From Coprobacter tertius (lineage in GTDB: Bacteria; Bacteroidota; Bacteroidia; Bacteroidales; Coprobacteraceae), in NCBI RefSeq assembly GCF_024330105.1, contig NZ_JANDHW010000013.1, positions 1 to 64,000 on the forward strand: DNA of 64,000 nt, in the 5' to 3' direction. Position numbers and translations under genes: made by a program. The number at the start of each line of letters is the position of its first letter. Position 1 is the stretch's first letter. Below the pieces are notes generated by a model. The model was not told where the DNA came from and did no database searches. It was given only the letters and a program-made list of their open reading frames with translations. Shown in pieces: positions 8,599 to 17,498 of the stretch.

Positions 8599-9186
8599 AT
8601 GGACGAATTTGTAGATTTCTTACACTCTCAGTTGCATTTATTACCTTCTCAAATCGAGTTATTAAAAGAAAAAATAAAAACTCATTATTTTAAGAAGGGT
8701 GATCTGCTCGAAGGGCCTGCCGAACTCGATGATAGAATGTACTACATAAAAAAAGGAGGAGCCAGAAGCTTTTACCTTAAAGACGGAAAAGATATTACTT
8801 TTTCCTTTGCATTCGAAAACGACTTGCTCGTTTCCATGCGTTCGAACACAACCAAAAAAGAATTTCCCGAACTGGTAGAATTTCTCGACGAAACCGAAGC
8901 CTATTCGATATTGATAAAACCATTTTCAAAAATCCAAAAATTCAAAAGCCTCGCTGCAGCCGACTTCTCACAGGCTCTTTTATTAAAATATAATTGCTTT
9001 CTCGAAGAACGTATTATCAATCTACAATGTAAATCTGCCCGAGAACGATATGACTGGGTAGTTGGCAGATTCCCCGAATTATTACAAAAAGCAAACTTGG
9101 GTCAAATCGCATCTTTTATCGGTGTAACCCAAGAAACTCTCAGCCGTATACGATCGGAAAAGAAAAAACATAACCCCGCCGGTTAA
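8599..9186 (+). CDS. Crp/Fnr family transcriptional regulator
   Basis: 195 residues, slightly shorter than Crp or Fnr. The N-terminal beta-roll effector domain (about 20-110) includes the GDLL and KKGGARSFYLKDGKDITF segments. A dimerisation helix (about 115-150) and a C-terminal winged helix-turn-helix follow. The recognition helix TQETLSRIRSEKKK has Glu179, Ser182 and Arg183, the same E-xx-SR pattern that in E. coli FNR reads TTGAT half-sites. There is no N-terminal Cys cluster, so it is not an oxygen-sensing [4Fe-4S] FNR; its signal is unknown. A perfect TTGAT-N4-ATCAA site lies 86 bases after its stop codon, in front of the RND efflux operon. A role as regulator of that operon is therefore a strong inference. 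Confidence 0.88.
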   Translation: MDEFVDFLHSQLHLLPSQIELLKEKIKTHYFKKGDLLEGPAELDDRMYYIKKGGARSFYLKDGKDITFSFAFENDLLVSMRSNTTKKEFPELVEFLDETEAYSILIKPFSKIQKFKSLAAADFSQALLLKYNCFLEERIINLQCKSARERYDWVVGRFPELLQKANLGQIASFIGVTQETLSRIRSEKKKHNPAG

Positions 9187-9270
9187 TATAATCGAATTGT
9201 TAAATTTATAATTATCAACGTTAAATACCCAAGAGTACTTTAACTATATTTATAAATAGAGGTATTAGTT

Positions 9271-9286
9271 TTTGATAAAAATCAAA
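9271..9286. promoter_or_regulatory. FNR/Crp-type operator in front of the RND operon
   Basis: Perfect palindrome TTTGAT-AAAA-ATCAAA, containing the FNR consensus TTGAT-N4-ATCAA. Its centre (9278.5) lies about 40 bases upstream of the start site predicted from the -7 box at 9308-9315. That is the usual place for a class II Crp/Fnr activator, and no separate TTTG -33 box is present at the normal distance. Confidence 0.7.
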
Positions 9287-9307
9287 TGCAAATATTTACA
9301 TTCAGAA

Positions 9308-9315
9308 TACTTTTG
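9308..9315 (+). promoter_or_regulatory. -7 element of the RND efflux operon
   Basis: TACTTTTG followed by CAG, matching TAnnTTTG, about 75 bases upstream of the first start codon (9391). The -33 position is not TTTG; the FNR-type palindrome lies just upstream instead. Confidence 0.6.
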
Positions 9316-9390
9316 CAGTCAATTCAATAGGTATATCAATAAGATAGAGTAAATTAAACTCAGAAAAATCATAAACAGGTACATAACAAA

Positions 9391-10581
9391 ATGAAAAAAT
9401 CTATGGTTATTCAATCTCAACGAGTAATTTTATGCGCGTTGTGTGTGTTTCTCTTCGCATGTGGGAAAAAGAGCCAAATGGGACCCACCGGCACTCCTGA
9501 ATATGCTGTAACTACTATTCAGTACACACCGACAGAACTGAACAGTTCATATCCTGCCACCATCAGAGGTATGCAAGACGTGGAAATAAGGCCACAAGTT
9601 ACCGGATTTATTACAAAATTATATGTAGATGAAGGGGCGACCGTACATAAAGGGCAACCTTTATTCCTTATCGATCCCGTACAATACGAAGCGGCCGTAA
9701 ACGTTGCTGAAGCTGCGGTAAAAGTAGCAGATGCTTCAGTTTCCACTGCTCAACTGACGGCAGACAACAAAAAAGAACTTCAAAAGAAAAACATTATCAG
9801 CGAATACGATTTGCAAACGGCTATGAATCAGCTTGCCACGGCAAAAGCCAATCTGGCTCAAGCTCAAGCTCAACTGGTAAATGCAAAGAAAAATCTCTCG
9901 TTCACTACTGTCGTCAGCCCGTCCGACGGAATAATCGGCAATATTCCCTATCGTGTAGGAAGCTTAGTAAGCCCGTCGATACAACAACCGATGACAACCG
10001 TTTCTGATATTTCGAAAATGTATGTTTATTTTTCGATGAACGAAAAACAGATTCTCGACTTTACACGTGAAGGAGCTACTCAAGGGGTATTAGCCAAAAT
10101 GCCCGAAGTGCAATTGAAACTTGCCGACGGCACAATTTATCCGGAAAAAGGCAAAATCGAAACTCTGAGCGGGGTAATCGATCCTTCTACGGGCGCCGCC
10201 AGTATCCGTGCGACATTCCCCAATGTACAACGCATTTTACGCAGTGGAGGTGCGGGAGTAGTCATGATCCCCGAAAAGAATGATACGGCTATCGTAATTC
10301 CTCAAAAAGCGACTTACGAAATACAAGATAAAAAATTTGTTTTTACCGTTAACGACAGTTCTGTAGTAAAATCTACCGAAATTTCTATCCTCCCGATTAA
10401 TAACGGTCAGGATTACGTCGTAACTTCAGGCCTTAAAGTCGGCGATCGTGTAGTTGTAGAGGGTGTAGGTACTTCTATTAAAGACGGTATGACTATTAAA
10501 CCCATTACCCCTGCCGAAGCCGAAGCCCGTCTCAAAGGAGCTATTCAGCAGGCTGCTGCTATGGGCGCTGCAAAAAAATAA
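9391..10581 (+). CDS. RND efflux periplasmic adaptor (membrane fusion) lipoprotein
   Basis: 396-residue AcrA/MexA-type adaptor. Lipobox LFAC puts the lipidated Cys at residue 24. The order of domains is typical: barrel-sandwich (lipoyl) halves around 60-95 and 175-205 (PQVTGFITKLYVDEGATV, then VVSPSDGIIGNIPYRVGSLV), separated by an alpha-hairpin (about 95-170, Ala/Gln-rich), then the beta-barrel and membrane-proximal domains. The adaptor links the inner-membrane pump to the outer-membrane channel. It is the first gene of a three-gene operon (adaptor, pump, channel) and is preceded by an FNR-type operator. The substrate cannot be read from sequence. Confidence 0.94.
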   Translation: MKKSMVIQSQRVILCALCVFLFACGKKSQMGPTGTPEYAVTTIQYTPTELNSSYPATIRGMQDVEIRPQVTGFITKLYVDEGATVHKGQPLFLIDPVQYEAAVNVAEAAVKVADASVSTAQLTADNKKELQKKNIISEYDLQTAMNQLATAKANLAQAQAQLVNAKKNLSFTTVVSPSDGIIGNIPYRVGSLVSPSIQQPMTTVSDISKMYVYFSMNEKQILDFTREGATQGVLAKMPEVQLKLADGTIYPEKGKIETLSGVIDPSTGAASIRATFPNVQRILRSGGAGVVMIPEKNDTAIVIPQKATYEIQDKKFVFTVNDSSVVKSTEISILPINNGQDYVVTSGLKVGDRVVVEGVGTSIKDGMTIKPITPAEAEARLKGAIQQAAAMGAAKK

Positions 10582-10703
10582 CAGGATTATATAAAAGCTG
10601 CAATCATCCGTTAATAAAGCGGACTCGGGGACAAAGCGACCGGTAAGTTACCGGAATGCATTTCCCTTTGCAACCATAGTATCAAAAATTAAAATATGCA
10701 CGC

Positions 10704-13700
10704 ATGAAATTAGATAGATTTATAAAACGCCCGGTGCTCTCTACCGTAATATCGATTTTTATCGTTATTCTCGGTATATTGGGATTAGTATCGTTGCCAG
10801 TAACCCAATACCCTGACATCGCTCCTCCTACGGTAAAAGTGAGTACCACCTATACCGGTGCCGACGCCCAGACGGTGCTGAACAGTGTGATCGCCCCTTT
10901 GGAAGAACAGATCAACGGGGTAGAGAATATGATGTACATGACATCTACCGCCACAAATACAGGTGATGCTGAGATCGATATTTACTTTAAACAGGGAACC
11001 GATCCCGATATGGCTGCCGTTAACGTACAGAACCGCGTGGCGAAAGCACAAGGCTTGTTGCCTTCGGAAGTTACCAAAGTCGGTGTGATCACCAGTAAAA
11101 GACAAACGAGTATGTTAATGGGTATCACTGTATATAGTTCGGACGACAAATACGATGAAACCTTCCTGCAAAACTATGTAAAGATCAACCTTATTCCTCA
11201 GATTCAACGTGTTCCCGGTGTGGGCGACGCCATGGTAATGGGCGCCGATTATTCTATGCGTATCTGGCTGAAACCGGATATCATGGCCCAATACAAACTG
11301 ATGCCTACCGATATTACGGCAGCTTTGGCCGAACAGAATATAGAGGCTGCTCCCGGACAGTTCGGTGAAAGCGGTAATCAATCGTTCCAGTATATCATGA
11401 AATACAAAGGACGCTTGGAAACCACCGAAGAATTTGAAGATATCGTTATAAAAGCGACTGAAAACGGAGAGGTTCTCCGGTTGAAAGACGTTGCCCGTAT
11501 CGAATTAGGCGGACTTACTTACGGATTCGGAACCCGCTCTAACGGGCATCCCGGTGTTACGGCCATGATTTTCCAGACTGCTGGATCGAACGCGACAGAA
11601 ATCATCAACAACATCAGCGAAATATTGGAAACAGCCTCGAAAGATTTTCCTCCGGGCGTTAAATACGATGTTTTATTAAATGCCAACGACTTCTTGTTTG
11701 CTTCTATACATGAAGTATTGAAGACCCTGATCGAAGCGTTTATTCTGGTATTCCTCGTCGTATTTATTTTCCTGCAGGATTTCCGTTCTACGCTTATACC
11801 GGCAATCGCCATACCGGTGGCACTTATAGGAACATTTTTCGTACTGTATCTTATCGGATTCAGTGTAAACCTGCTTACTCTTTGCGCCATCGTATTAGCC
11901 ATCGCGATAGTCGTCGACGATGCGATAGTCGTCGTCGAGGCGGTGCATGCCAAGCTCGACCAAGGCTATAAGTCACCGGTAAAAGCATCTATCGACGCCA
12001 TGAACGAAATATCGGGCGCTATCGTATCTATCACACTCGTTATGATGGCCGTATTTATTCCTGTAAGTTTCATGACCGGAACCTCGGGTACATTCTACCG
12101 CCAGTTCGGGATTACGATGGCCGTAGCCATCGGTTTGTCGGCCGTAAACGCATTAACCTTGAGCCCCGCGCTTTGCGCCTTGTTCCTGAAACCCCATGAA
12201 AAACATGACGAAGAAAAAGGGAAACCCCGAAAACTCAGCTATATAAAACGATTCCATGCCGCTTTTAATGCCGCATATGACGTTACGCTGAAAAAATATA
12301 AGGGAGGCGTAGATTTCTTTATTAAACATAAAATCACGTCATTCGTACTGGTTGTCATAAGTGTTATCGCTCTTATCGGCTTAATGAAGATAACCCCTAC
12401 CGGTATGGTTCCCAATGAAGATACGGGTACATTCTTTGTGGTGGTGGATATGCCTCCTGCTACGTCACTTGAAAAAACGCAGGCGACCCTGGCTCGCATC
12501 GACAGCCTTATCGCTGCCGACCCTGCCGTAAAAAGCCGTACCGAAATCGCTGGATACAGCCTTATTGCCGGACAAGGCAGTTCTTACGGAACCTTTATCT
12601 GTAAACTGCAACCCTGGGACGAACGTGACAATTCCCAAAATGTAAACAACATCATAGGAAAATTATACGTACAAGCAAAAATGCTTATAAAAGACGCCCG
12701 CGTTTTGGTATTTTCTCCTCCTATGATCCCGGGTTACAGCGTAACCAACGGTTTTGAGCTCAACCTTCAGGATAAAACCGGTGGTAACCTCGAAGACTTT
12801 TATAACGTAGCACAGAACTTCCTTGCAAAATTGAACCAACGACCTGAAATCGCCGCGGCACAGACTTCGTTCAATCCGAACTATCCGCAATATATGGTCG
12901 ATATCGATGCTGCCAAATGTAAACAGGCAGGCATCAGTCCGAGTACTTTACTCACAGCTTTACAAGGATATTACGGCGGTTTGTACGCTTCTAACTTCAA
13001 CCGCTTCGGTAAATTATACCGTGTTATGATACAAGCCGACGCACAGTTCCGGGTCAACCCCGAAACCTTAAATCAGATCATGGTACGTAACGGTAGTGAA
13101 ATGGCTCCTATTACACAATTCATTACCTTACGGAAAATTTACGGACCGGATAATATCAAACGATTCAACATGTTTACTTCTATGAGCGTAAACGGTACTC
13201 CTGCCGACGGATACAGTTCGGGACAAGCCATTCAAGCCATCGAAGAAGTAGCCAAAGAAACATTACCTACCGGTTACGGGTTCGAATATTCGGGTATGAC
13301 TCGCGAAGAGCAAAGTACCAGCAGCAGTACTACGGCCATTATATTCGTACTTTGTCTCGTATTCGTTTACCTGTTACTAAGTGCACAATATGAAAGTTAC
13401 ATCCTGCCGTTAGTCGTTATTTTGTCTATTCCGTTCGGACTGATGGGAAGTTTCATCTTCGCGCAATTTATGGGAGTAGAGAATAACATATATATGCAAA
13501 TTGCCTTGATTATGCTTATCGGTCTTTTGGCGAAAAACGCGATCCTTATTGCGGAATTCGCACTCGAGCGACGCCGTACCGGCATGAGCATCGTTTCGGC
13601 AGCAGTCATGGGTGCCTCTGCGCGTTTGCGTCCTATCTTGATGACCTCCTTAGCAATGGTAATAGGGTTGTTACCGCTTATGTTCGCCCATGGAGTCGGT

Positions 13701-13892
13701 GCAAACGGTAACAGTACGCTGGGAACAGGAGCCATCGGTGGTATGTTAATCGGTATGATCTGCCAGATCTTTATCGTACCGGCACTCTTCGTCGTGTTCG
13801 AAACCATACAGGAAAAATTCAAACCGATACAATGGGATGACCTCGACAATACAGAGCTTGAAGCCGATTTAGAACAATATATCGATAAATAA
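10704..13892 (+). CDS. RND multidrug efflux pump, inner-membrane transporter (HAE1)
   Basis: 1,062 residues, the size of AcrB/MexB. Twelve transmembrane helices flank two large periplasmic loops. The proton-relay residues are intact: Asp405-Asp406 in the TM4 motif VVDDAIVVVEAV, and Lys944 in TM10 (LLAKNAILIAEF). The start FIKRPVLSTVISIFIVILG is the classic HAE1 N-terminus. It exports hydrophobic or amphiphilic compounds using the proton gradient. The 122-base gap to the adaptor gene holds a short palindrome (10640-10654, CCGGTAA-G-TTACCGG) but no promoter I recognise. The channel gene follows after 36 bases. Confidence 0.97.
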   Translation: MKLDRFIKRPVLSTVISIFIVILGILGLVSLPVTQYPDIAPPTVKVSTTYTGADAQTVLNSVIAPLEEQINGVENMMYMTSTATNTGDAEIDIYFKQGTDPDMAAVNVQNRVAKAQGLLPSEVTKVGVITSKRQTSMLMGITVYSSDDKYDETFLQNYVKINLIPQIQRVPGVGDAMVMGADYSMRIWLKPDIMAQYKLMPTDITAALAEQNIEAAPGQFGESGNQSFQYIMKYKGRLETTEEFEDIVIKATENGEVLRLKDVARIELGGLTYGFGTRSNGHPGVTAMIFQTAGSNATEIINNISEILETASKDFPPGVKYDVLLNANDFLFASIHEVLKTLIEAFILVFLVVFIFLQDFRSTLIPAIAIPVALIGTFFVLYLIGFSVNLLTLCAIVLAIAIVVDDAIVVVEAVHAKLDQGYKSPVKASIDAMNEISGAIVSITLVMMAVFIPVSFMTGTSGTFYRQFGITMAVAIGLSAVNALTLSPALCALFLKPHEKHDEEKGKPRKLSYIKRFHAAFNAAYDVTLKKYKGGVDFFIKHKITSFVLVVISVIALIGLMKITPTGMVPNEDTGTFFVVVDMPPATSLEKTQATLARIDSLIAADPAVKSRTEIAGYSLIAGQGSSYGTFICKLQPWDERDNSQNVNNIIGKLYVQAKMLIKDARVLVFSPPMIPGYSVTNGFELNLQDKTGGNLEDFYNVAQNFLAKLNQRPEIAAAQTSFNPNYPQYMVDIDAAKCKQAGISPSTLLTALQGYYGGLYASNFNRFGKLYRVMIQADAQFRVNPETLNQIMVRNGSEMAPITQFITLRKIYGPDNIKRFNMFTSMSVNGTPADGYSSGQAIQAIEEVAKETLPTGYGFEYSGMTREEQSTSSSTTAIIFVLCLVFVYLLLSAQYESYILPLVVILSIPFGLMGSFIFAQFMGVENNIYMQIALIMLIGLLAKNAILIAEFALERRRTGMSIVSAAVMGASARLRPILMTSLAMVIGLLPLMFAHGVGANGNSTLGTGAIGGMLIGMICQIFIVPALFVVFETIQEKFKPIQWDDLDNTELEADLEQYIDK

Positions 13893-13928
13893 TCGGGTTA
13901 AACCGATTCATTATTAAAGATAAATAAA

Positions 13929-15317
13929 ATGAAGAAACAAATTTTATATACCCTATGTCTGGCTGTAATGATGAGCAGCTGCCACATATACAAAAAGTAC
14001 AACCGTCCCGAGAATATAAATGTCTCGGGGCTGTACCGTGACACGCAATCGGTCAGCGATACCCTCGTATCGGATACCGCCAATATGGGAAATCTGCCTT
14101 GGGATCAGGTATTTACCGATCCTTATTTACAGGAACTTATCAATAAAGGCCTCGAAAATAATTCTGATCTTAAAACAGCCGCTTTACAAGTAAAAGAGGC
14201 CGAAGCAATGTTATTATCGGCGCGACTGGCTTATGCTCCTTCGCTTAACCTCGCTCCACAAGGGACTATAAGCAGTTTCGATAAAAGCCCGATAACAAAA
14301 ACATACCAATTGCCGGTAGTTGCCAGCTGGGAGATCGACTTTTTCGGGAAACTGCTAAATTCAAAGAGAGCGGCTCAGAATACGCTGATGAAAAGCGAAA
14401 CTTACCGCCAAGTCGTACAAACACAACTTATCGCGGCGATAGCCAATACTTATTATACTTTACTGATGCTCGACGAGCAGCTGACCATTACAGAAGAAAC
14501 TTCAGAAAAATGGAAAGAAACAGTAGAGACCATGAAAGCCATGAAACCGGCCGGAATGGTAAACGAAGCGGCTATCTCTCAAAGCGAGGCTAACAGTTAT
14601 ATGATCGCCGCAACCATTCCCGATTTGAAAATGCAGATACGGGAAACCGAAAACGCCTTATCTCTTTTGTTGGGACAAATACCACAGACAATAAAACGCG
14701 GCAACATCGTCGAACAGAATTTCCCGGAAGAAATGGATGCTGGGGTACCCGTACAATTATTGGCTAACCGGCCGGATGTAAAAGCCGCTGAGTTAACTTT
14801 AGCCGGATGTTATTATAATACTAACGAAGCCCGATCGGCCTTTTATCCGTCGATAAATATATCCGGAAACGGCATGTGGACCAATACCGCTACCGGGCTG
14901 GGAGTATTTAATCCGGGAAAACTTATTCTGTCGGCTGTAGGTTCCCTCACACAACCCCTCTTTAACCGAGGAGCCAATATAGCCCGGCTTAGAGTAGCCA
15001 AGGCACAACAGGAAGAAGCCCTTATCGCCTTCCAGCAATCGATATTGAACGCCGGCAGTGAAGTAAGCAACGCCCTTACTCAATACAAGACGGCAGAAGA
15101 TAAAAGCGTTCAGCGAAGCATGCAGATAAATTCTCTCGAAAAATCGGTAGAATATACAAAAGAATTATTAATTTTAGGAACGTCTTCATCGACTTACCTC
15201 GAAGTACTTACCGCACAGCAATCATTGCTTAGCGCGCAGCTCTCTCAGGTATCCGACAGCTTCCAGCGTATGCAGGCGATCGTAAATCTCTATCATGCGT
15301 TAGGCGGCGGACGATAA
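13929..15317 (+). CDS. outer membrane efflux lipoprotein (OprM/TolC-type)
   Basis: 462-residue channel of the NodT/OprM type. The signal peptide ends in MSSC, placing the lipid on Cys18. Two repeats of long helices and short beta segments follow, as expected for an alpha-barrel duct (WDQVFTDPYLQELINKGLENN; later NRPDVKAAELTLAGCYYNTN and FNRGANIARLRVAKAQQEEA). It completes the tripartite pump with the two genes upstream. The lpxA-like gene starts 25 bases after its stop with no terminator between, so it probably belongs to the same transcript. Confidence 0.94.
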   Translation: MKKQILYTLCLAVMMSSCHIYKKYNRPENINVSGLYRDTQSVSDTLVSDTANMGNLPWDQVFTDPYLQELINKGLENNSDLKTAALQVKEAEAMLLSARLAYAPSLNLAPQGTISSFDKSPITKTYQLPVVASWEIDFFGKLLNSKRAAQNTLMKSETYRQVVQTQLIAAIANTYYTLLMLDEQLTITEETSEKWKETVETMKAMKPAGMVNEAAISQSEANSYMIAATIPDLKMQIRETENALSLLLGQIPQTIKRGNIVEQNFPEEMDAGVPVQLLANRPDVKAAELTLAGCYYNTNEARSAFYPSINISGNGMWTNTATGLGVFNPGKLILSAVGSLTQPLFNRGANIARLRVAKAQQEEALIAFQQSILNAGSEVSNALTQYKTAEDKSVQRSMQINSLEKSVEYTKELLILGTSSSTYLEVLTAQQSLLSAQLSQVSDSFQRMQAIVNLYHALGGGR

Positions 15318-15342
15318 TTGTAAAACCTTAATTTCAAATAAT

Positions 15343-16122
15343 ATGATTAGTCCATTAGCCTATGTAAATCCGGGAGCCAAACTGGGGAATAATGTTACCG
15401 TACATCCCTTTGCTTACATCGATGAAGACGTCGAAATCGGAGACAACTGTACCATAATGCCATATGCGAGTGTTCTTTCAGGAACACGTATGGGTACCGG
15501 TAATATCGTTTACCAATCTGCTATTGTAGGAGCTGCTCCCCAAGATTTTCACTTTAAGGGAGACAAAACATACGCAAAAATAGGTAACGACAACATTATC
15601 CGTGAAAAAGCGATTATCAACCGCGCTACAAATGAAGGGGATTCTACCGTTATAGGTAACGGCAATTTTATACTCGAAGGAGTACATGTCGCTCATGATA
15701 CCGTTATCGGAAATAATTGCATCCTCGGTAACGGAACTAAAACGGCGGGAAACTGTAAAATCGACGATAAAGCGATTATGGGCAGCGGCGTTATTTTGCG
15801 TCACGGGTGCCATGTAGGAGGCTGGACTCTCGTTCGTGACGGATGTCGCGCCAGCAAAGATATCCCTCCGTACATCGTAGCTGCACATAATCCTATAACC
15901 TATTACGGGATAAACGCGATTATTTTATCAAAACGCGGAAACATTTCTGAAGAAGTACTCGATAACATTGCAAAAGCATACCGCCAGATCTATCAGTGCG
16001 GTACGAGTCTCGAAAATGCCTTAAGAAATATCAGGCAACTTATACCCGATTCTCCCGAGATCCGGTATATTCTCGACTTTATCGAACAATCTGATAAAGG
16101 CATTATCGGAGGCGTACAATAA
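15343..16122 (+). CDS. LpxA-like acyltransferase with altered active site
   Basis: 259-residue left-handed beta-helix protein of the acyl-ACP/UDP-GlcNAc O-acyltransferase family, with hexapeptide repeats (about 1-185) and a C-terminal helical domain. It aligns over its whole length with E. coli LpxA: the His pair H115/H118 corresponds to H122/H125 (catalytic), and the segment before the helical domain is preserved (DIPPYIVA..N, then GIN). But the other active-site positions differ: Asn137 stands where LpxA has H144, and Arg153-His154 where it has H160-Q161. The normal LpxA gene in this phylum is usually in an lpxD-lpxC/fabZ-lpxA cluster, so this is probably a paralogue. Co-transcription with an RND pump suggests an envelope role. 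A long bidirectional terminator follows. Confidence 0.85.
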   Translation: MISPLAYVNPGAKLGNNVTVHPFAYIDEDVEIGDNCTIMPYASVLSGTRMGTGNIVYQSAIVGAAPQDFHFKGDKTYAKIGNDNIIREKAIINRATNEGDSTVIGNGNFILEGVHVAHDTVIGNNCILGNGTKTAGNCKIDDKAIMGSGVILRHGCHVGGWTLVRDGCRASKDIPPYIVAAHNPITYYGINAIILSKRGNISEEVLDNIAKAYRQIYQCGTSLENALRNIRQLIPDSPEIRYILDFIEQSDKGIIGGVQ

Positions 16123-16140
16123 TAATACGAGTCATAACTA

Positions 16141-16189
16141 TATTAATGAAAAAGGCGTGATTTAATAAATCACGCCTTTTTCATTAATA
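16141..16189. terminator. bidirectional terminator between the lpxA-like gene and the C-GCAxxG-C-C gene
   Basis: Perfect 23-bp inverted repeat (16141-16163 with 16167-16189, 3-base loop) with a core of AAAAAGGCGTGATT and its complement. T-rich 3' arms exist on both strands, which suits the two convergent genes either side. Confidence 0.9.
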
Positions 16190-16199
16190 AGAATATTTT

Positions 16200-16673
16200 T
16201 TAATCTTTTACATCCTCTTTTATTTTTTCACCGATAATACGTGCCGCTATCGCAACATATTCCGCACAAGGACGTTTTTTATAATATTGCTCTGTGCGTT
16301 CTGAAGGAACAGGATTATCCTTTTTACAACCGATCCCCAACAACTCACGGCACACAATAGAGCCATTTATCTCTCTGAACCGTGCGGCCAACTCTTGTAC
16401 GACAGTATAATTGCGAATTTTAGCCGTACGATCGGCAGGATCATTTGCGGGAAATTGCAATCCGGCAATAAGAAACGACCCAGTGACAGCACCACATACT
16501 TCTCTGAGCCGCCCCATGCCTCCTCCAAGAGGTGCCGACAATGTAGCTGCCAGTTTATGATCTATACCATACAAGTCATTATATGCTAAAAACACCGACT
16601 GAGCACAATTATAACCATTAAGAAACAACGAACGCGCGCGCTCCACCCGCTCTTCAATATCGAAATCTTTCAT
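16200..16673 (-). CDS. C-GCAxxG-C-C family protein, putative redox-active
   Basis: 157 residues, cytoplasmic, no signal peptide. Conserved cysteines follow the pattern that names the family: NCAQSVF near residue 22, a GCAxxG-like CGAVTG near 60, then CRELLGIGC and RPCAEYV toward the C-terminus. It has the family's GGGMGRLREVCGAV loop. The family is annotated as redox-active on the basis of its Cys pattern, and no reaction is firmly known. The gene lies 17 bases upstream of the region after ung, but on reading order it follows ung on the minus strand with an 17-base gap, so the two may be co-transcribed. Confidence 0.85.
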   Translation of the reverse strand: MKDFDIEERVERARSLFLNGYNCAQSVFLAYNDLYGIDHKLAATLSAPLGGGMGRLREVCGAVTGSFLIAGLQFPANDPADRTAKIRNYTVVQELAARFREINGSIVCRELLGIGCKKDNPVPSERTEQYYKKRPCAEYVAIAARIIGEKIKEDVKD

Positions 16674-16690
16674 CTGCTTATATTATAATA

Positions 16691-17353
16691 TTACCATTGT
16701 ACAGGCTCTTTTCCATGAGCAATCAAATACTCATTGGCTTTACTGAAATGCTTATTACCAAAAAAACCTCTATGAGCCGATAATGGCGAAGGATGCGGCG
16801 ATTGCAATACAAGATGCTTATTACGATCGATAAAATCGCCTTTCCGCTGTGCATACGATCCCCATAGAATAAATACAAGGTTTTCCCTTTCCTCAGCCAA
16901 ACGGTGTATTACAGCGTCTGTAAACTGTTCCCAGCCTCTATTTTGATGCGAACCGGCTTGATGCGCTCTCACTGTAAGTGTCGCATTGAGCAAAAGAACT
17001 CCCTGATCGGCCCAACGGGTAAGATTTCCACTACGAGGAACCGGTATTCCCAAATCATCGTGTATCTCTTTAAAAATATTCTGTAAAGACGGGGGAAAAG
17101 GAATTCCATCATTCACCGAAAAGCAGAGACCATGCGCTTGGCGAGGTTCATGATAGGGATCTTGTCCCAAAATTACGACTTTTACCCTGTCGAAGGGACA
17201 GGCGTCGAAGGCATTGAACATTTGGCTTCCAGGGGGATATACCGTTGTCTTAGCATACTCGGATCGTACAAAATCTGTAAGCCGCACAAAATAGTCTTTA
17301 TCGAACTCATTTTGCAACCGCTGTTTCCAACTCGATTCTATTCGCACTTCCAT
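16691..17353 (-). CDS. ung: uracil-DNA glycosylase, family 1
   Basis: 220 residues. Removes uracil from DNA in base-excision repair. The water-activating motif GQDPYH (Asp65) and the HPSPLSAHRG loop (His187) are intact, with the uracil-binding segment GLCFSV between them. The ATG at 17353 gives the standard N-terminus. An in-frame extension to 17515 was rejected because it runs through the tRNA-Arg gene on the opposite strand. A minus-strand -7 element (17383-17390) lies 29 bases upstream and overlaps the promoter of that tRNA. Confidence 0.97.
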   Translation of the reverse strand: MEVRIESSWKQRLQNEFDKDYFVRLTDFVRSEYAKTTVYPPGSQMFNAFDACPFDRVKVVILGQDPYHEPRQAHGLCFSVNDGIPFPPSLQNIFKEIHDDLGIPVPRSGNLTRWADQGVLLLNATLTVRAHQAGSHQNRGWEQFTDAVIHRLAEERENLVFILWGSYAQRKGDFIDRNKHLVLQSPHPSPLSAHRGFFGNKHFSKANEYLIAHGKEPVQW

Positions 17354-17378
17354 AAAATTATTTTTTAAGGTAAAACTA

Positions 17379-17409
17379 TTTGCAAAGCTACAAATATTTC
17401 TTACTTTTG
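17379..17409 (+). promoter_or_regulatory. promoter of tRNA-Arg(CCG)
   Basis: TTTG (17379-17382), 19-base spacer, TACTTTTG (17402-17409): both boxes match the Bacteroidota consensus exactly. The tRNA starts 11 bases after the -7 box. Confidence 0.85.
17383..17390 (-). promoter_or_regulatory. -7 element of ung, inside the tRNA promoter
   Basis: TAGCTTTG on the minus strand, between the two boxes of the tRNA-Arg promoter, 29 bases from the ung start. No matching -33 box is seen. Confidence 0.45.
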
Positions 17410-17419
17410 CCATCCGAAT

Positions 17420-17492
17420 GGCCCCGTAGTTTAGTGAATAGAACGTCAGATTCCGGTTCTGAAGGTCGTGGGTTTGAGTCCCGCCGGGGTCA
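17420..17492 (+). tRNA. tRNA-Arg (anticodon CCG)
   Basis: Folds into a full cloverleaf. Acceptor stem GGCCCCG (17420-17426) pairs with CGGGGTC (17485-17491), with one G-T pair and discriminator A17492. The anticodon stem TCAGA/TCTGA encloses the loop TTCCGGT, with anticodon CCG at 17453-17455, which reads CGG arginine codons. The T arm (GTGGG, TTTGAGT, CCCGC) is standard apart from T for C in the TTC motif. The 3' CCA is not encoded (CTA follows). It has its own promoter and terminator. Confidence 0.96.
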
Positions 17493-17498
17493 CTAGTA

